A stretch of DNA of 64,000 nt. It comes from a bacterium (GTDB lineage: Bacteria; Vulcanimicrobiota; Xenobia; Xenobiales; JADMJV01). Positions 45,601 to 54,196 of the stretch are shown one piece after another. Position 1 is the first letter of the stretch, and each line of letters opens with the position of its first letter. The DNA lies in the NCBI GenBank assembly GCA_018266105.1, contig JAFEBA010000019.1, forward strand, positions 97,874-161,873, written 5' to 3'. The notes beneath the pieces were generated by a model. The model searched no databases. It was not told the DNA's origin and saw only the letters and a program-made list of their open reading frames with translations. The position numbers and the translations under genes are program-made.

Positions 45601-46392
45601 GGTCAGCAGGCCGCCTCTGGCTCTCTGGACCGGGGCGTGCGCAGTTGGGACCTGAACACCGGCCAGTGTCTAAAGCGGGTGGCTGCTTCCCGGGGCGGAG
45701 TGGTCGGTCTGCATTGGCCCAATTCCTATAATCACGTACTGGCTTTGACCAACCAGTACTTACTCTGCGGCTTGGATTTTGAACTGGGCGACGAAGTTTT
45801 TTCTGTGCCCGCTACCGGGTTAACCTGGATGTTGGGGTTGGGCGATCAAATTTGGGCTGGTGGACCGGTTACTCCCGGACGTCTGCAAACTTTCGACTGC
45901 AAGCAGGGTAAGTTGGTCCGCACTTTCAGTTCGTCCGATCATAATGAGGCGACCTTGTTGGCCACAGCCGCCTGTACCTACAACGAAGGCCGCTATGGGC
46001 TGAGCGCCAGCCCGGACGGAAAGGTTCACCTCTGGGAGCTGGCTGAAGGTCGTCACTTGGGGTTATTGCTGGACATTGGAGCACGCGTGACCCATCTGGC
46101 CATCAGTCCAGATGGACTGTGCCTGGCCCTGGGTCTGGAGAATGGTTGGGTGCAGCTTTGGGACCTGGAGAAACGGCTGCTCTGTCAGACTTTGGAAGGG
46201 CCCTGGGGACGTCTGACCGGGTTGGGTCTCAGTTCGGATAGTTGTGAACTCTACATTCTGGGCAGCGATCAGTGTTTGCGTATCTGGGAAATGGAATGGG
46301 AAATTCTAGATCACTCGGTGCGCAAAAAGTTGACTGATACACTCCCTAAACAGGGTCTGCTGACCCGGCTGTGGCGTGGCCTGAGAGGTTAA
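42682..46392 (+). CDS. Ser/Thr kinase with TPR and WD40 repeats
   Basis: 1236 residues. Kinase domain about 40-320: GRGGMGSVY at 45-53, K67, HRDVKPANLLLD near 162, DFG near 180 and APE in CAPEQWM. Next come TPR-like units (LYSLGRKNQAEKTWQQALRLDS) at about 350-490, and then WD40 repeats in two blocks: from residue about 623 (RTFRGHQKQVLCAQF, then GSCDRTARIWDV, GSNDGTARTW) and a second block from about 930 (ENEKIMRLWDS, GSLDRGVRSWDL, EGRYGLSASPDG). No transmembrane segment. The start is a TTG; another TTG 12 bases downstream is also possible. A fully cytoplasmic kinase-scaffold design of this kind occurs in planctomycete- and cyanobacteria-like signalling. Confidence 0.92.
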   Translation: MGEELSDHHETGSTVSTSSVVSQRSVGDLTGLSLGSNLEIQERIGRGGMGSVYLARHRDWNLSLAVKSPRPDLLSEETDKERWLLEAQTWIDLGVHPNIVRCWFIREHDGIPLLFLDYVAGGSLKEAIEQRRYGVANWERVIDLAIQACDGLHHAHVSGIVHRDVKPANLLLDEEGRLFVTDFGLVKLQGAEERPRPAGKHVNVAELDAGLTSTGTVLGTPNYCAPEQWMQEDVGAPADLYALGVVLYEMAVGQLPFEAGPGPLGLGQLLSQVLSEEPPKPSLLQPSIPPELEATILKLLAKEPQGRHASAQILREELAEIYQKVTERPYPRAVPKPVEAVVDVLNNKAVSLYSLGRKNQAEKTWQQALRLDSLHPEVVYNRGWLLWRQGRHAPSDLTAMLRQVKVTYPRGAVHCGMAHLLGAEAEAAEQNLDAALTEVEASSDSSVWRYLGDARMALERFAEAAKAYTQALTINPMDESARAHLEMAAAKTRRVGGRCLFPRPGPLLHLKRQHRLTHVQRGGGGWLWLGPEHMEWLPPDSARRSWSIHHDFGVRKVVVSLKADKVLAVEDLPAASWALDSGLFESALENGERYYCLTPDGMSAVVGLVELRIQPLQEGRATRTFRGHQKQVLCAQFCSSNRLLTGSCDRTARIWDVEKATCLRVLSGHRDFVTCVDHSPETGLVLTGSNDGTARTWHSNTGEFYVDMNEGAPVQCVHFAVQGRFALVQSQTPDHEWQTSIFDSRTGQRARRLVGQSRVSPDGQYVLTWRAAEERHLLEIREVESGCLRRSLVVDDGPVSDCCFSEDGRFFAVVTVHGSFRLYEFDEAWRVLPGELMLTYTRGGQDLEESREQFLSLLRRADECMEAGDFVQARQFLQGARDVPGYRRDPAARALTRKLGQHLTRGGLLSCWEVRLLSEAGGSAPCAILQLDGHRLLTANEKIMRLWDSQLGNCIRGFPGHSETIRGLALSPKGQQAASGSLDRGVRSWDLNTGQCLKRVAASRGGVVGLHWPNSYNHVLALTNQYLLCGLDFELGDEVFSVPATGLTWMLGLGDQIWAGGPVTPGRLQTFDCKQGKLVRTFSSSDHNEATLLATAACTYNEGRYGLSASPDGKVHLWELAEGRHLGLLLDIGARVTHLAISPDGLCLALGLENGWVQLWDLEKRLLCQTLEGPWGRLTGLGLSSDSCELYILGSDQCLRIWEMEWEILDHSVRKKLTDTLPKQGLLTRLWRGLRG

Positions 46393-46419
46393 GCCTCAGT
46401 CGCTTCGAAGCCGGCGCTG

Positions 46420-49059
46420 GTGCTGCTCGCCCTGGTGCTCTTGCTGGGAATCGCTTACGCCCGAAGGGCGCTGGCTCTGCCTGGCTGGTCTGAAGCCGTG
46501 CCCATCGGCCTGGCCCTGGCCCAGGCCCTGATTTTGCTTCCCACCAACGCCACCTTGCGGCTGGCTGGCTGGTCAGCCTGGCCCGGTGCCTTTGGAGCTT
46601 TTTTCTTGGGCCTGGGAGTGGTGCTTTACCTCACCCGGGAGAGCCCTAGCGATCCGACCGGAAGCTTGCCACGCTCGGTCGGATTGCTTGCGCTGGCCTC
46701 TTTCCTCTATGCTGTGCTGTTGCAGTCTCAGGAAATGGACGACGACTATTGGGTTCACGCTCCCATTCAGGGCCTGTTATTAAAAGGGGATTTCCCGCCC
46801 CATAACCCTTTTTTTCCCAGTCTAGAGCTCAATGGGCATTACGGGAGAGATCTGCTGATTGTGGTTTGGAGTCGACTGACCGGGTTGACGACCTTCACCA
46901 CCCAGTTTTGGGTGACGGCTCTGCTGCAGCCCCTTCAAATTCTGGTCACCTATTTCGCGGTCAGTCGGGCCACGGGCTCCAGGGGCAGCGCCCTGGGGGC
47001 CACCTTTTTCCTGGGCATCGGCGTGCAGGTGGCCTCGCGAGCCGGTCTCTGGGACACCCTGCAAAACAATAACCCGGTGGCTCAGCTTTACCTGTTGTTG
47101 GTTCTCTATCTGCTGGTTGGATGCTGGCAGCGCCTTCAGAGTGACCGGCCGGCCCGAGCCTGGGTCGTGACCCTTGGTATTGTCCTGGGCGGACTGGCCA
47201 TTGTCTATGAAACTCATTTTGCGCTTTGCTGCGCGGCTTCGCTGGTGACCATTGCGCGCGGTCTGCTCACCAGCCAGCGCCGGGGCAAAGTGCTGGGAGT
47301 GTCGGCAGCGGTGGTGGGTATCGCCATGATTTTGGCCTGCACCCAGGGCGGGCCGCTGACCGACCTGGCCCGGCGGGTTACTGGTCGGGCTCACAAAGAG
47401 GTTTTTAAGGACGCGGCCAGCTCGGCTCAAAGCCAGCACGTCGAGATCCATTTCCCCAAGAAAAAGCTGTTTTGCCTGCGCTGCGGGACCTTGACCCACC
47501 TGCACATCAAAAACCTGCCCACCGGTAACTGGCTGTATCAGAGCTATCAGATGTCCGACCCTAACGAAGGCTATATGCCCCTCTGGAGTCGGGCCGTGCT
47601 CTCACAGCAATCCTGGCCGTTCTTTTTGGCTCCCTGGGTGCTATGGCGGGCCCTGCGCCACGGTCGAATGGCCAGTCTTTGGCTGGTGACGCTGGGCTAC
47701 GTGGCCTATCTGGTGCCTCTGGTGGTGGACTTCGGGCCCATCTTCGAGGCCGAGTATCTGCGCTGGGAGTTTGCCGCCGGGCTAGGTTTCGCCGGCGCTC
47801 TGGGGGCCGAATTGGGCCTGGTCTTTGAGAAGCGTCGACCCAACTGGGCGGTGGCCTTACTGGGGTTGCTGGTCTGGTTGTGCACCGCCAACCTGCGTGC
47901 CAACGCGGAAAACCTGGTACGCCTGCTCGGGCTGGCCGCCGCCGAAGGTCGCCCCCTGGTGGTGTTGGGAGCTGAAAACTGGCTGACCAATCAGGTCTTC
48001 CTGGACTTCACCTCCAATGACTGGCAGGCCAGCCGCTGGTTGGCCAGGCGCGGCCAGTTTGGGCAGTCGGTGCTGATGGATACTCCTCAGGAGAGTTCGC
48101 CTCAGTCCTTGTTTGACAGCACGGTGGCCTGTCTGACCGGGCTCAAGCCGTCCGGCCTGCGCCTGCCCCTGGTTGACGATATGGTGGGCATTCCGCCCTA
48201 TCGGAAGAAGCCAGGAGTGCGCTGCTATCTGCAGAGCGGCGACCCTCACTACCTCGATCTGGATCGACCGGATTGGATCTACCTGCGTAATTCTGATCCG
48301 GTCGATCATCCCGAGATTCGCTGGGAGACGGTGGCTCGCCGCCATTTGGGCCGATTGCAGCCGTTGCCCGAAAAGTGGCCTCAAAGGCTTTTGCAGGAGG
48401 ATCCCGGCCGCCCACCTCAATTGCGGGGCATCCCCGAGCATGTGCGAGAAGGCCAGTTGTTGGAGATCGCCTGGACTGGCATGGATGATCGCCGGCTGGT
48501 GCTGATTCCCCAGTCTCCAGGCCAACCGCCCGAACTTGAGGACGCCGTGGTCTACGCGGCCGGGGCAAGCCAGGGCTGGTGGGCGGCGCCTTATCACCGG
48601 GGACAGTATGATTTGTTGGGTTTCGCTTGGGACACGAAAGGTCTGCATCCGCTCGGGGTGCTGGCTCACCTCAGTCTGGATCTCAGCGAGCAGATGGCTT
48701 CTACCCAGGTCGAGTCGATTGAGTTCGACAGCCCCCTCAAGGCTGGCCGATGGGTGTCTTTGCGGGTTCGAGTGAATGGCTCGGAACTGGATGGGCTGGA
48801 CTGCCTGGCCATGCTTTCATTCACCCGAGGAGCGAAAGTACAAGACCCGCTGCTTCCCATTTTGACCGGGGCTGGGGATGGAGAGGTCACCGCCATTCCT
48901 CATGTGGAGATGCAGGAGGCCCACGTTCAGCAACGTCAGTTCAGGCTCTGGGCCGCTTTGCCTGATCGGGCCGGCAACTATCGGATGGACGTCATGGTCA
49001 GCCCTCATTTCGGCAGCATGTTGCGGCTCCGCGGGACTGAGCTGGAGGTGGAGCCGTGA
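46420..49059 (+). CDS. Large membrane protein, GT-C-like
   Basis: 879 residues starting at a GTG; no clear ribosome site is visible. About ten helices fill the first 500 residues. The first extracytoplasmic loop contains EMDDDYWVHAPIQG and the next NGHYGRDLLIVVW, an acidic and basic arrangement like GT-C glycosyltransferases. A mostly soluble C-terminal part from about residue 600 has beta-sandwich-like repeats. A pair of proteins with the same architecture follows in the operon (GTGA overlap), so both may act on the same lipid-linked substrate. Function inferred from topology only. Confidence 0.75.
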   Translation: MLLALVLLLGIAYARRALALPGWSEAVPIGLALAQALILLPTNATLRLAGWSAWPGAFGAFFLGLGVVLYLTRESPSDPTGSLPRSVGLLALASFLYAVLLQSQEMDDDYWVHAPIQGLLLKGDFPPHNPFFPSLELNGHYGRDLLIVVWSRLTGLTTFTTQFWVTALLQPLQILVTYFAVSRATGSRGSALGATFFLGIGVQVASRAGLWDTLQNNNPVAQLYLLLVLYLLVGCWQRLQSDRPARAWVVTLGIVLGGLAIVYETHFALCCAASLVTIARGLLTSQRRGKVLGVSAAVVGIAMILACTQGGPLTDLARRVTGRAHKEVFKDAASSAQSQHVEIHFPKKKLFCLRCGTLTHLHIKNLPTGNWLYQSYQMSDPNEGYMPLWSRAVLSQQSWPFFLAPWVLWRALRHGRMASLWLVTLGYVAYLVPLVVDFGPIFEAEYLRWEFAAGLGFAGALGAELGLVFEKRRPNWAVALLGLLVWLCTANLRANAENLVRLLGLAAAEGRPLVVLGAENWLTNQVFLDFTSNDWQASRWLARRGQFGQSVLMDTPQESSPQSLFDSTVACLTGLKPSGLRLPLVDDMVGIPPYRKKPGVRCYLQSGDPHYLDLDRPDWIYLRNSDPVDHPEIRWETVARRHLGRLQPLPEKWPQRLLQEDPGRPPQLRGIPEHVREGQLLEIAWTGMDDRRLVLIPQSPGQPPELEDAVVYAAGASQGWWAAPYHRGQYDLLGFAWDTKGLHPLGVLAHLSLDLSEQMASTQVESIEFDSPLKAGRWVSLRVRVNGSELDGLDCLAMLSFTRGAKVQDPLLPILTGAGDGEVTAIPHVEMQEAHVQQRQFRLWAALPDRAGNYRMDVMVSPHFGSMLRLRGTELEVEP

Positions 49060-50621
49060 CCGTTTACTGGCTGTTTCTGGCGGTGCTTGTCTGGGGCAGC
49101 CGCATGACGGGAATGCCTTTTCTCCAGCAAGCAGAGCTTCTGCTTGACCCCCAGCAGTTTGTCCAGTGCACCTATCTGGCGGGCATGCTGGGGTTGCTCT
49201 CGCTGCTGGTTTTGACGCGCCTCTTTCCCTCCAGCCCCAGTCGGCTGGCCAGCTTTTTCGGTGTGACCGCTTACTACTTGTTGATCCCCGGATGGGAAAG
49301 ACTGCTGGTGGCGCCGTTGCCCCAGGAATTCGGTGATTTTCTGATGCTGCTGGCCTGCTGGATGATTTTGCGTGGGCGGGTCGGCGGTTTTGCCGGCGGC
49401 CTGGCTCTTTTGCTCGGGGCGGGACGTATGGGCTGGCTGAACACCCCTGGGTTCGTCTCGCTGGCCCTGGCTGGTCTGGTTTATCTGGTCACCTTGCGTC
49501 TGTTCGGCAGTCAGGCATGGCGCTCGCTGCCGGCTCCTCCGCGGGCGGCGCTGGCCTTTGTGCTGGCCTATGCCCTCTTTCTAGGGGGAGAGCTTGAACT
49601 CAATCGCACTTTAATCGTGCCCTTTCAGCGTGAGACGGCGGCCTTTCCGCTCCGCCTGACGGCTCCCGATCTGTCCTGGATGGTGGCTCACGACTGGCGG
49701 CGACTTGGAATGTCAGCCGATGACGCGGCCACGATCCACTGGTTGGCCTCCCAGCCGCGCACCACGGCCGTGGTTTACACTCCCGGCGAGCCCTTCGAGT
49801 CGGCCCAGACCTTTCGGATTTACGAGGCACTCAGCCATAACCTGATCTGGACTGGCTGGAAGGATGGACAACCCAACTGGGGACTCAACTGGATTCGCCA
49901 GGGGGGTCCTTGGGGCGGCTGCGGTGTGGATTTGGTCGTGGTACGGGGCAGCGAGCCCAAGGAGGCCACCGCCTTTCACCAGGGGTCCATCTGTGTCTAT
50001 CGCAATCGCGGTGTGCCTAGCGGCGAGCAGTCGGCGCGCTCGTTGGTCTTGCAGAGCGATGGTCAACCCGGAGGCCAGGCCGATTGCCTGGTCAGCGCCT
50101 CGGGACCAGTGATCGCCGCGGAAGAGGGGCAGCTGCCTTATCTCGTGCTTCAACCCGGCTCCAACCCGTTTCGTCTGCCCTGGCAATGTCGGGCCAGTTC
50201 CATGAAGATCTCGGGTGGCCTGGGAATGCAGCTCCCTTCGCTCAGCTTTGAGGCGGCCTGGTCTGGCCTGCGCGTGACTGACCTGGACCAGGAACGGAAG
50301 ATGGGCTGCGGTTCGGTGACTCCCTTGCGCTTCAATTTGCACAACAGCGGCGGCTCAGTTGTGGATCTGAGCGGCATCCGTGGAGTTCAGTTGCTCTCTC
50401 ATTTCGCTGCGGTGCAGCCGGTATTGCCGTTGCGCGGTCTGCTTAAGCCCGGTGAAAGCATCCTGTTGGAAGTCCCCTGGACCAGTCCCCCCAGGCCGGT
50501 TCATGGCCAGTTGAAGTTCTTCTGGGTAGACGCCCAGGGGCAAAACCGGCAGGTCGGCCTGGTGCCCGTGCGCAGTTGGTATCGCGTGCCCCCGGCTCAG
50601 TATTACGGGCTGGGGCCTTAG
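49056..50621 (+). CDS. Membrane protein paired with the GT-C-like protein
   Basis: 521 residues; the GTG start overlaps the previous stop by 4 bases. Around seven helices occupy residues 1-185 (WLFLAVLVWGSRM, MLGLLSLLVLTRLF, FGDFLMLLACWMIL). The remaining 330 residues are soluble and probably extracytoplasmic, with beta-strand patterns near the end (VPVRSWYRVP). No domain is recognised. By gene pairing, it may be the accessory subunit of the preceding enzyme. Start codon choice is fixed by the overlap. Confidence 0.7.
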   Translation: MTVYWLFLAVLVWGSRMTGMPFLQQAELLLDPQQFVQCTYLAGMLGLLSLLVLTRLFPSSPSRLASFFGVTAYYLLIPGWERLLVAPLPQEFGDFLMLLACWMILRGRVGGFAGGLALLLGAGRMGWLNTPGFVSLALAGLVYLVTLRLFGSQAWRSLPAPPRAALAFVLAYALFLGGELELNRTLIVPFQRETAAFPLRLTAPDLSWMVAHDWRRLGMSADDAATIHWLASQPRTTAVVYTPGEPFESAQTFRIYEALSHNLIWTGWKDGQPNWGLNWIRQGGPWGGCGVDLVVVRGSEPKEATAFHQGSICVYRNRGVPSGEQSARSLVLQSDGQPGGQADCLVSASGPVIAAEEGQLPYLVLQPGSNPFRLPWQCRASSMKISGGLGMQLPSLSFEAAWSGLRVTDLDQERKMGCGSVTPLRFNLHNSGGSVVDLSGIRGVQLLSHFAAVQPVLPLRGLLKPGESILLEVPWTSPPRPVHGQLKFFWVDAQGQNRQVGLVPVRSWYRVPPAQYYGLGP

Positions 50622-50679
50622 CCGGCGGTCCCCTTCGCGAGATTGAAGGAAGTCATCGTTCTGGTTGAAATTTATCCGA

Positions 50680-51462
50680 ATGGATTCCGCCTTTACCAAA
50701 CTCTCCCAGGACGAACAGCGTCGGCTGCTGGATAAGTTGGCCAAGCTGAAAGCGCTCTCCAACTGCCCGACCGGCAATGCCCATGAAACGGCCACCGCCG
50801 CCGCGACCATGGCTCGGATCATGCTGGAATATGAGATTGAGATGGCCGACCTGGACCTGCCCTCCTCCCAAGAGGATCTCACCGTACTCCAGGCTCCGCT
50901 AGATGATCAGGATTCCTATCGGGGCTTCGCCCTCTGGCAGACGACCTTGATGACCGTGCTGGCTCAAGTGCATCACTGTATCGCCTACACCAGCACCAAT
51001 CCGGAGCTGTGGACCACCGGCATACGTTACAGAATGACCCGTCACCTCATCGGGACCCATCAGGACATTGAGAACGTGCGTCGGCTCTTCACCTTTTGCA
51101 TTCAGGAAATCGAGCGTCTCAGCCGGAACTGGGAGGGTGCTCGCTCTCAGAAGCACCGCAACGATTTCAAGTTTGGCGCCGCCCGGGGCGTTTGCGATCA
51201 AGTCAAGCGGGAACGGGACCGCATTGTTCAGGAACAAAAAGAGCGGGCCCAGAACCTGCCTTCGCGAGCCCTGCAGCGATTCGATCGCAAAGAGCAGGCC
51301 AGCCGGGATTTCGCCGCAGCCATGGGTATGGGTTCACGCAGTAGTTCCGCCTCGCGCGGCGTCTATGCGGACGCCTACGGGGCGGGCTATGAAGCCGGAT
51401 CCCAGTTGAACCTGGATCGGTCTTCGCCGCGCCGGGCTTTGGCAGGACCGTTTAGGGAGTGA
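50680..51462 (+). CDS. DUF2786-domain protein
   Basis: About 260 residues from the ATG at 50680 (MDSAFTKLSQDEQ); a TTG 15 bases upstream is possible. The N-terminal region (LLDKLAKLKALSNCPTGNAHETATAAATMARIM) matches DUF2786, a helical motif of phage- and bacteria-encoded proteins of unknown role. A middle alpha/beta part has HCIAYTSTNPE and TRHLIGTHQDIENVRRLF, then a charged helix and a Gly/Ser-rich tail. The 3' end overlaps a convergent metallopeptidase gene by 11 bases. No signal peptide. Confidence 0.8.
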   Translation: MDSAFTKLSQDEQRRLLDKLAKLKALSNCPTGNAHETATAAATMARIMLEYEIEMADLDLPSSQEDLTVLQAPLDDQDSYRGFALWQTTLMTVLAQVHHCIAYTSTNPELWTTGIRYRMTRHLIGTHQDIENVRRLFTFCIQEIERLSRNWEGARSQKHRNDFKFGAARGVCDQVKRERDRIVQEQKERAQNLPSRALQRFDRKEQASRDFAAAMGMGSRSSSASRGVYADAYGAGYEAGSQLNLDRSSPRRALAGPFRE

Positions 51463-52267
51463 TCGCGGTGGTTGTGCAGCATCCTTGCGCTTGCCAGGTG
51501 GGCTTCCCTGAGCAGGGCTTGGAGGTTGACTTGACCTTCCAAAGCTTTTCAATGACGGCGTAGCCCTCAGGGTCATAGTTCAGCAGAGCGGCTCGATCAT
51601 GGGGCGGGTAATTGCAGCGGGCAAAATACATCACCGAGAGTTCGGCGAAGTATTCGAGCTGATTCGTGAGCGCGTAGGCCTGCGGCAGAATGTTCCCCTT
51701 TTCGTCCACCAGGTTACGGTAGAGACCGGTTTGTAGGGCGTGTTTCCAGGCTTTGAGTAGCTCTGGATGCTGTTCTGGATAATGGGTCAGGTGATAGGCA
51801 TGGGCGAGTTCATGCAGGATCAGTTTCTGAGCCCAAAGCTGGCTTTGGTCCAGATAATTCTGGGCGTAGAAGCAGACAATTGCGTGTGACCACTGCAGAT
51901 CGGTATCGTTATGAAAGCGCGCTTCGTCCGGCCTGTAGTAGGCCAGTCCATTGTCCTTTCCGCCCCCGGGTGCTTCGGGGCCTTGCATCACGTAGAACTT
52001 GATGGTCCGAAGTCGAGGCCGGGCGTGGAGGGGCAGCAGGGCCAGTCCACTCTGGAAGTTTTGCTCAAGGCGGAGAGCGGCTTGAAGTCCAACCTGCAGG
52101 TCGAGAGTTTTCTCAATGCGGTAAGTGCGGCCTCGCACCGAGGTGAGCGCATAGACGCGCGGGGGGGTTCGGTAATTTGGTTGCGCCAGAGGCTGGCCAG
52201 CCAAGGCCCAGAGCAGAAGCAAGCATAGTGGTTGGCAGCGGTGGAGCCTCGGGCGTCCAGCCTTCAT
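51452..52267 (-). CDS. Secreted HELAH metallopeptidase-like protein
   Basis: 271 residues with a signal peptide (LCLLLLWALAGQPLAQ). A zinc motif HELAHAYHLTHYP (HExxH) is followed about 50 residues later by NQLEYFAELSVMYFARC, where Glu is the third ligand of a gluzincin-like site. A Cys-rich C-terminal tail (CSGKPTWQAQGCC) is exported. It is the last gene in an operon with the MacB-like exporter, linked by ATGA overlap. The exporter may send out this or other proteins, but the signal peptide suggests Sec use. Also compare the ATLF-like protein at 18388. Confidence 0.8.
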   Translation of the reverse strand: MKAGRPRLHRCQPLCLLLLWALAGQPLAQPNYRTPPRVYALTSVRGRTYRIEKTLDLQVGLQAALRLEQNFQSGLALLPLHARPRLRTIKFYVMQGPEAPGGGKDNGLAYYRPDEARFHNDTDLQWSHAIVCFYAQNYLDQSQLWAQKLILHELAHAYHLTHYPEQHPELLKAWKHALQTGLYRNLVDEKGNILPQAYALTNQLEYFAELSVMYFARCNYPPHDRAALLNYDPEGYAVIEKLWKVKSTSKPCSGKPTWQAQGCCTTTAITP

Positions 52268-52974
52268 ACCAGTTCGCTCTGACTGATGGTCCCGATCATT
52301 CCATCTTCGATGCGCAGAATGCGGTCGGCGGCACGGGCCAGGCGGTCATCATGGGTGACCATCACAAAGGCTACCTGTTGGGCCCGGGTGATCTCCCTCA
52401 TCAGTTCAAAGACCTGCTGGCCGGAGCGGGAGTCGAGATTGCCGGTGGGTTCATCGGCCAGCACCAGACTGGGCTGGTGAGCCAGGGCACGCACGATGGC
52501 CACTCGTTGCTGCTGGCCGCCGGAGATCTTGCCAGGCAGTTTGTGCAACTGATCGCTCAGACCCACCCGTTCCAGCAGAGCTCGCACGCGAGCCTGCTCC
52601 TCGGTCGAAGCCCGTCCGCGCTTGACAAGGATGGGCATGAGAGCGTTCTCCAGGCAGGTGAACTCATCCAGCAGGTAGTGAAACTGGAAAACAAAGCCGA
52701 TACTGCGCGAGCGCAGGTCCGCCAGTGCGTCCGAATTCAGGCCAAAGATCTCCTGGTTTTCAATGGTCAGGCTACCGCCCGAAGGTGTATCTAATGCTCC
52801 GAGCAGATTGAGTAGAGTGGATTTCCCCGAGCCGCTCTGGCCTACAACTGCGACGAATTCTCCGGAGCGCACTTCCAGGTCGATTCCTTTAAGCACTTCG
52901 ACTTCCAAAGGGGTACCCAGTCCATAGATTTTGCGCAAGCCGGTTCCGCGCACAATCACGCGATCAGCCGCCAC
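52264..52974 (-). CDS. MacB/LolD-type ABC ATPase
   Basis: 236 residues. Walker A GQSGSGKST, signature ISGGQQQRVA, Walker B LVLADEPTGN followed by LDSRSG, and H-loop VTHDD. The sequence belongs to the MacB/LolD family, whose ATPases power FtsX-like permeases that move lipoproteins, peptides or antibiotics by a mechanotransmission mechanism. The GTG start overlaps the permease gene by 11 bases. Operon with permease and HlyD adaptor on the same strand. Confidence 0.96.
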   Translation of the reverse strand: MAADRVIVRGTGLRKIYGLGTPLEVEVLKGIDLEVRSGEFVAVVGQSGSGKSTLLNLLGALDTPSGGSLTIENQEIFGLNSDALADLRSRSIGFVFQFHYLLDEFTCLENALMPILVKRGRASTEEQARVRALLERVGLSDQLHKLPGKISGGQQQRVAIVRALAHQPSLVLADEPTGNLDSRSGQQVFELMREITRAQQVAFVMVTHDDRLARAADRILRIEDGMIGTISQSELV

Positions 52975-54196
52975 GGATCACATCCACCGGACTCATCCGG
53001 GCCGCACGCCATGCCGGTAAGATCGAAGCCACCAGAGTGGCCAGCACCGCCGCCCCCATGGCTCCGGCAAAGACGCTGGCGTCAAAGGTAATCGGAAAGA
53101 GAGTGTTGGCCTTGCCAAAGCGAGCCACCTGTTTGATTCCCATCAATGCTTTCAGTAACAACGAGCCGCCTACAGCCCCCAACGAGGCTCCCAGCAGGGC
53201 GATAAACAGTCCCTCCAAGGTAAAGACTAACATTAACTGGCGGTCGCGGGCCCCAATGCTTTTGAGAATGCCAATCTGCTTGGACTTTTGGAGCACCGAC
53301 ACAATCAAGACCGAGGCAATGCCGAAGGCCGACGCCAGCAAGCTAAAACCGCTGATCATCAAGCGCGAAGAGTTTTGCGCATTAAAAGCGTTGACGATCT
53401 GGGCCTGCTCGCGCATCCAGCTTTCACATTTGTAGCCCAGAGCGGCCGCGATCCGGTCGGCCGTATCGTTGGCCAGAAAAGGTCTGGCCAGCTTCAGGTT
53501 TACCGAGGATACGTCTCGACCCGTTGCAAAAAGGTCCTGGGCCGCGCGTAGGGTAACAAATACCTGGCCCTGGTCGAGGTTGTTGATACCCGTATCAAAC
53601 ATTCCGGCAATGCGGAAGGTCTGGCTAATTCCTTCGCTTGACTGGAGGCGAATGCGGTCGCCCACTTTGACACCCAGATCATCGGCCAGACGGAATCCAA
53701 GCACCACTTCCTCTGAGGTTAAATCCAGCCAGTGCCCTGCGATCATGTTTTCCTGTAAGGAGACGATTCGTTCATAGCGATAGGGATCGCTGCCGGCCAC
53801 GCTGACGCCGTAGCGCTTTTGACCGCGAATGACGAAAGCTTGTCCTCGAACCGCCGAAACCGCTACGGTTACACCGGGAAAATTCATCAACTGCTCTTCC
53901 AGCAGGTCGGGCTGCTGAATATCCACCCTTTGAATGGCTTGCTTCTCGATGGCTGAGCCACGAAACCCGGAACCCGGAAGGTCTTTCAGGGGGGTTGGGT
54001 TGCGCTCGGCCATTTTGACCGTGACGTGAGGCAGGGAGCCGATCTGGTCTTTCAAAATTCGATTTTGCAGACCCAACACCAGGGAATTGATGAAGATCAT
54101 GACCATCACGGCCACGGCTACTGTCAGAATGGTGAGCAGCGATTGCCCTGGACTGTAACGTAAGTGACGGTAGGCCAGGTTGGCTTCAAAGCGCAT
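52964..54196 (-). CDS. FtsX/MacB-type ABC permease
   Basis: 410 residues: N-terminal helix (QSLLTILTVAVAVMVMIFINSLVLG), a large periplasmic domain (MacB-PCD like, residues about 50-255) and three C-terminal helices (FSLLASAFGIASVLIVSVL, LEGLFIALLGASLGAVGGSLLL, FAGAMGAAVLATLVASILPAW) with the FtsX loop SIGARDRQL. The start ATG directly follows the stop of the adaptor gene (TAGATG). It forms the membrane core of a tripartite exporter. Confidence 0.94.
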   Translation of the reverse strand: MRFEANLAYRHLRYSPGQSLLTILTVAVAVMVMIFINSLVLGLQNRILKDQIGSLPHVTVKMAERNPTPLKDLPGSGFRGSAIEKQAIQRVDIQQPDLLEEQLMNFPGVTVAVSAVRGQAFVIRGQKRYGVSVAGSDPYRYERIVSLQENMIAGHWLDLTSEEVVLGFRLADDLGVKVGDRIRLQSSEGISQTFRIAGMFDTGINNLDQGQVFVTLRAAQDLFATGRDVSSVNLKLARPFLANDTADRIAAALGYKCESWMREQAQIVNAFNAQNSSRLMISGFSLLASAFGIASVLIVSVLQKSKQIGILKSIGARDRQLMLVFTLEGLFIALLGASLGAVGGSLLLKALMGIKQVARFGKANTLFPITFDASVFAGAMGAAVLATLVASILPAWRAARMSPVDVIRGG

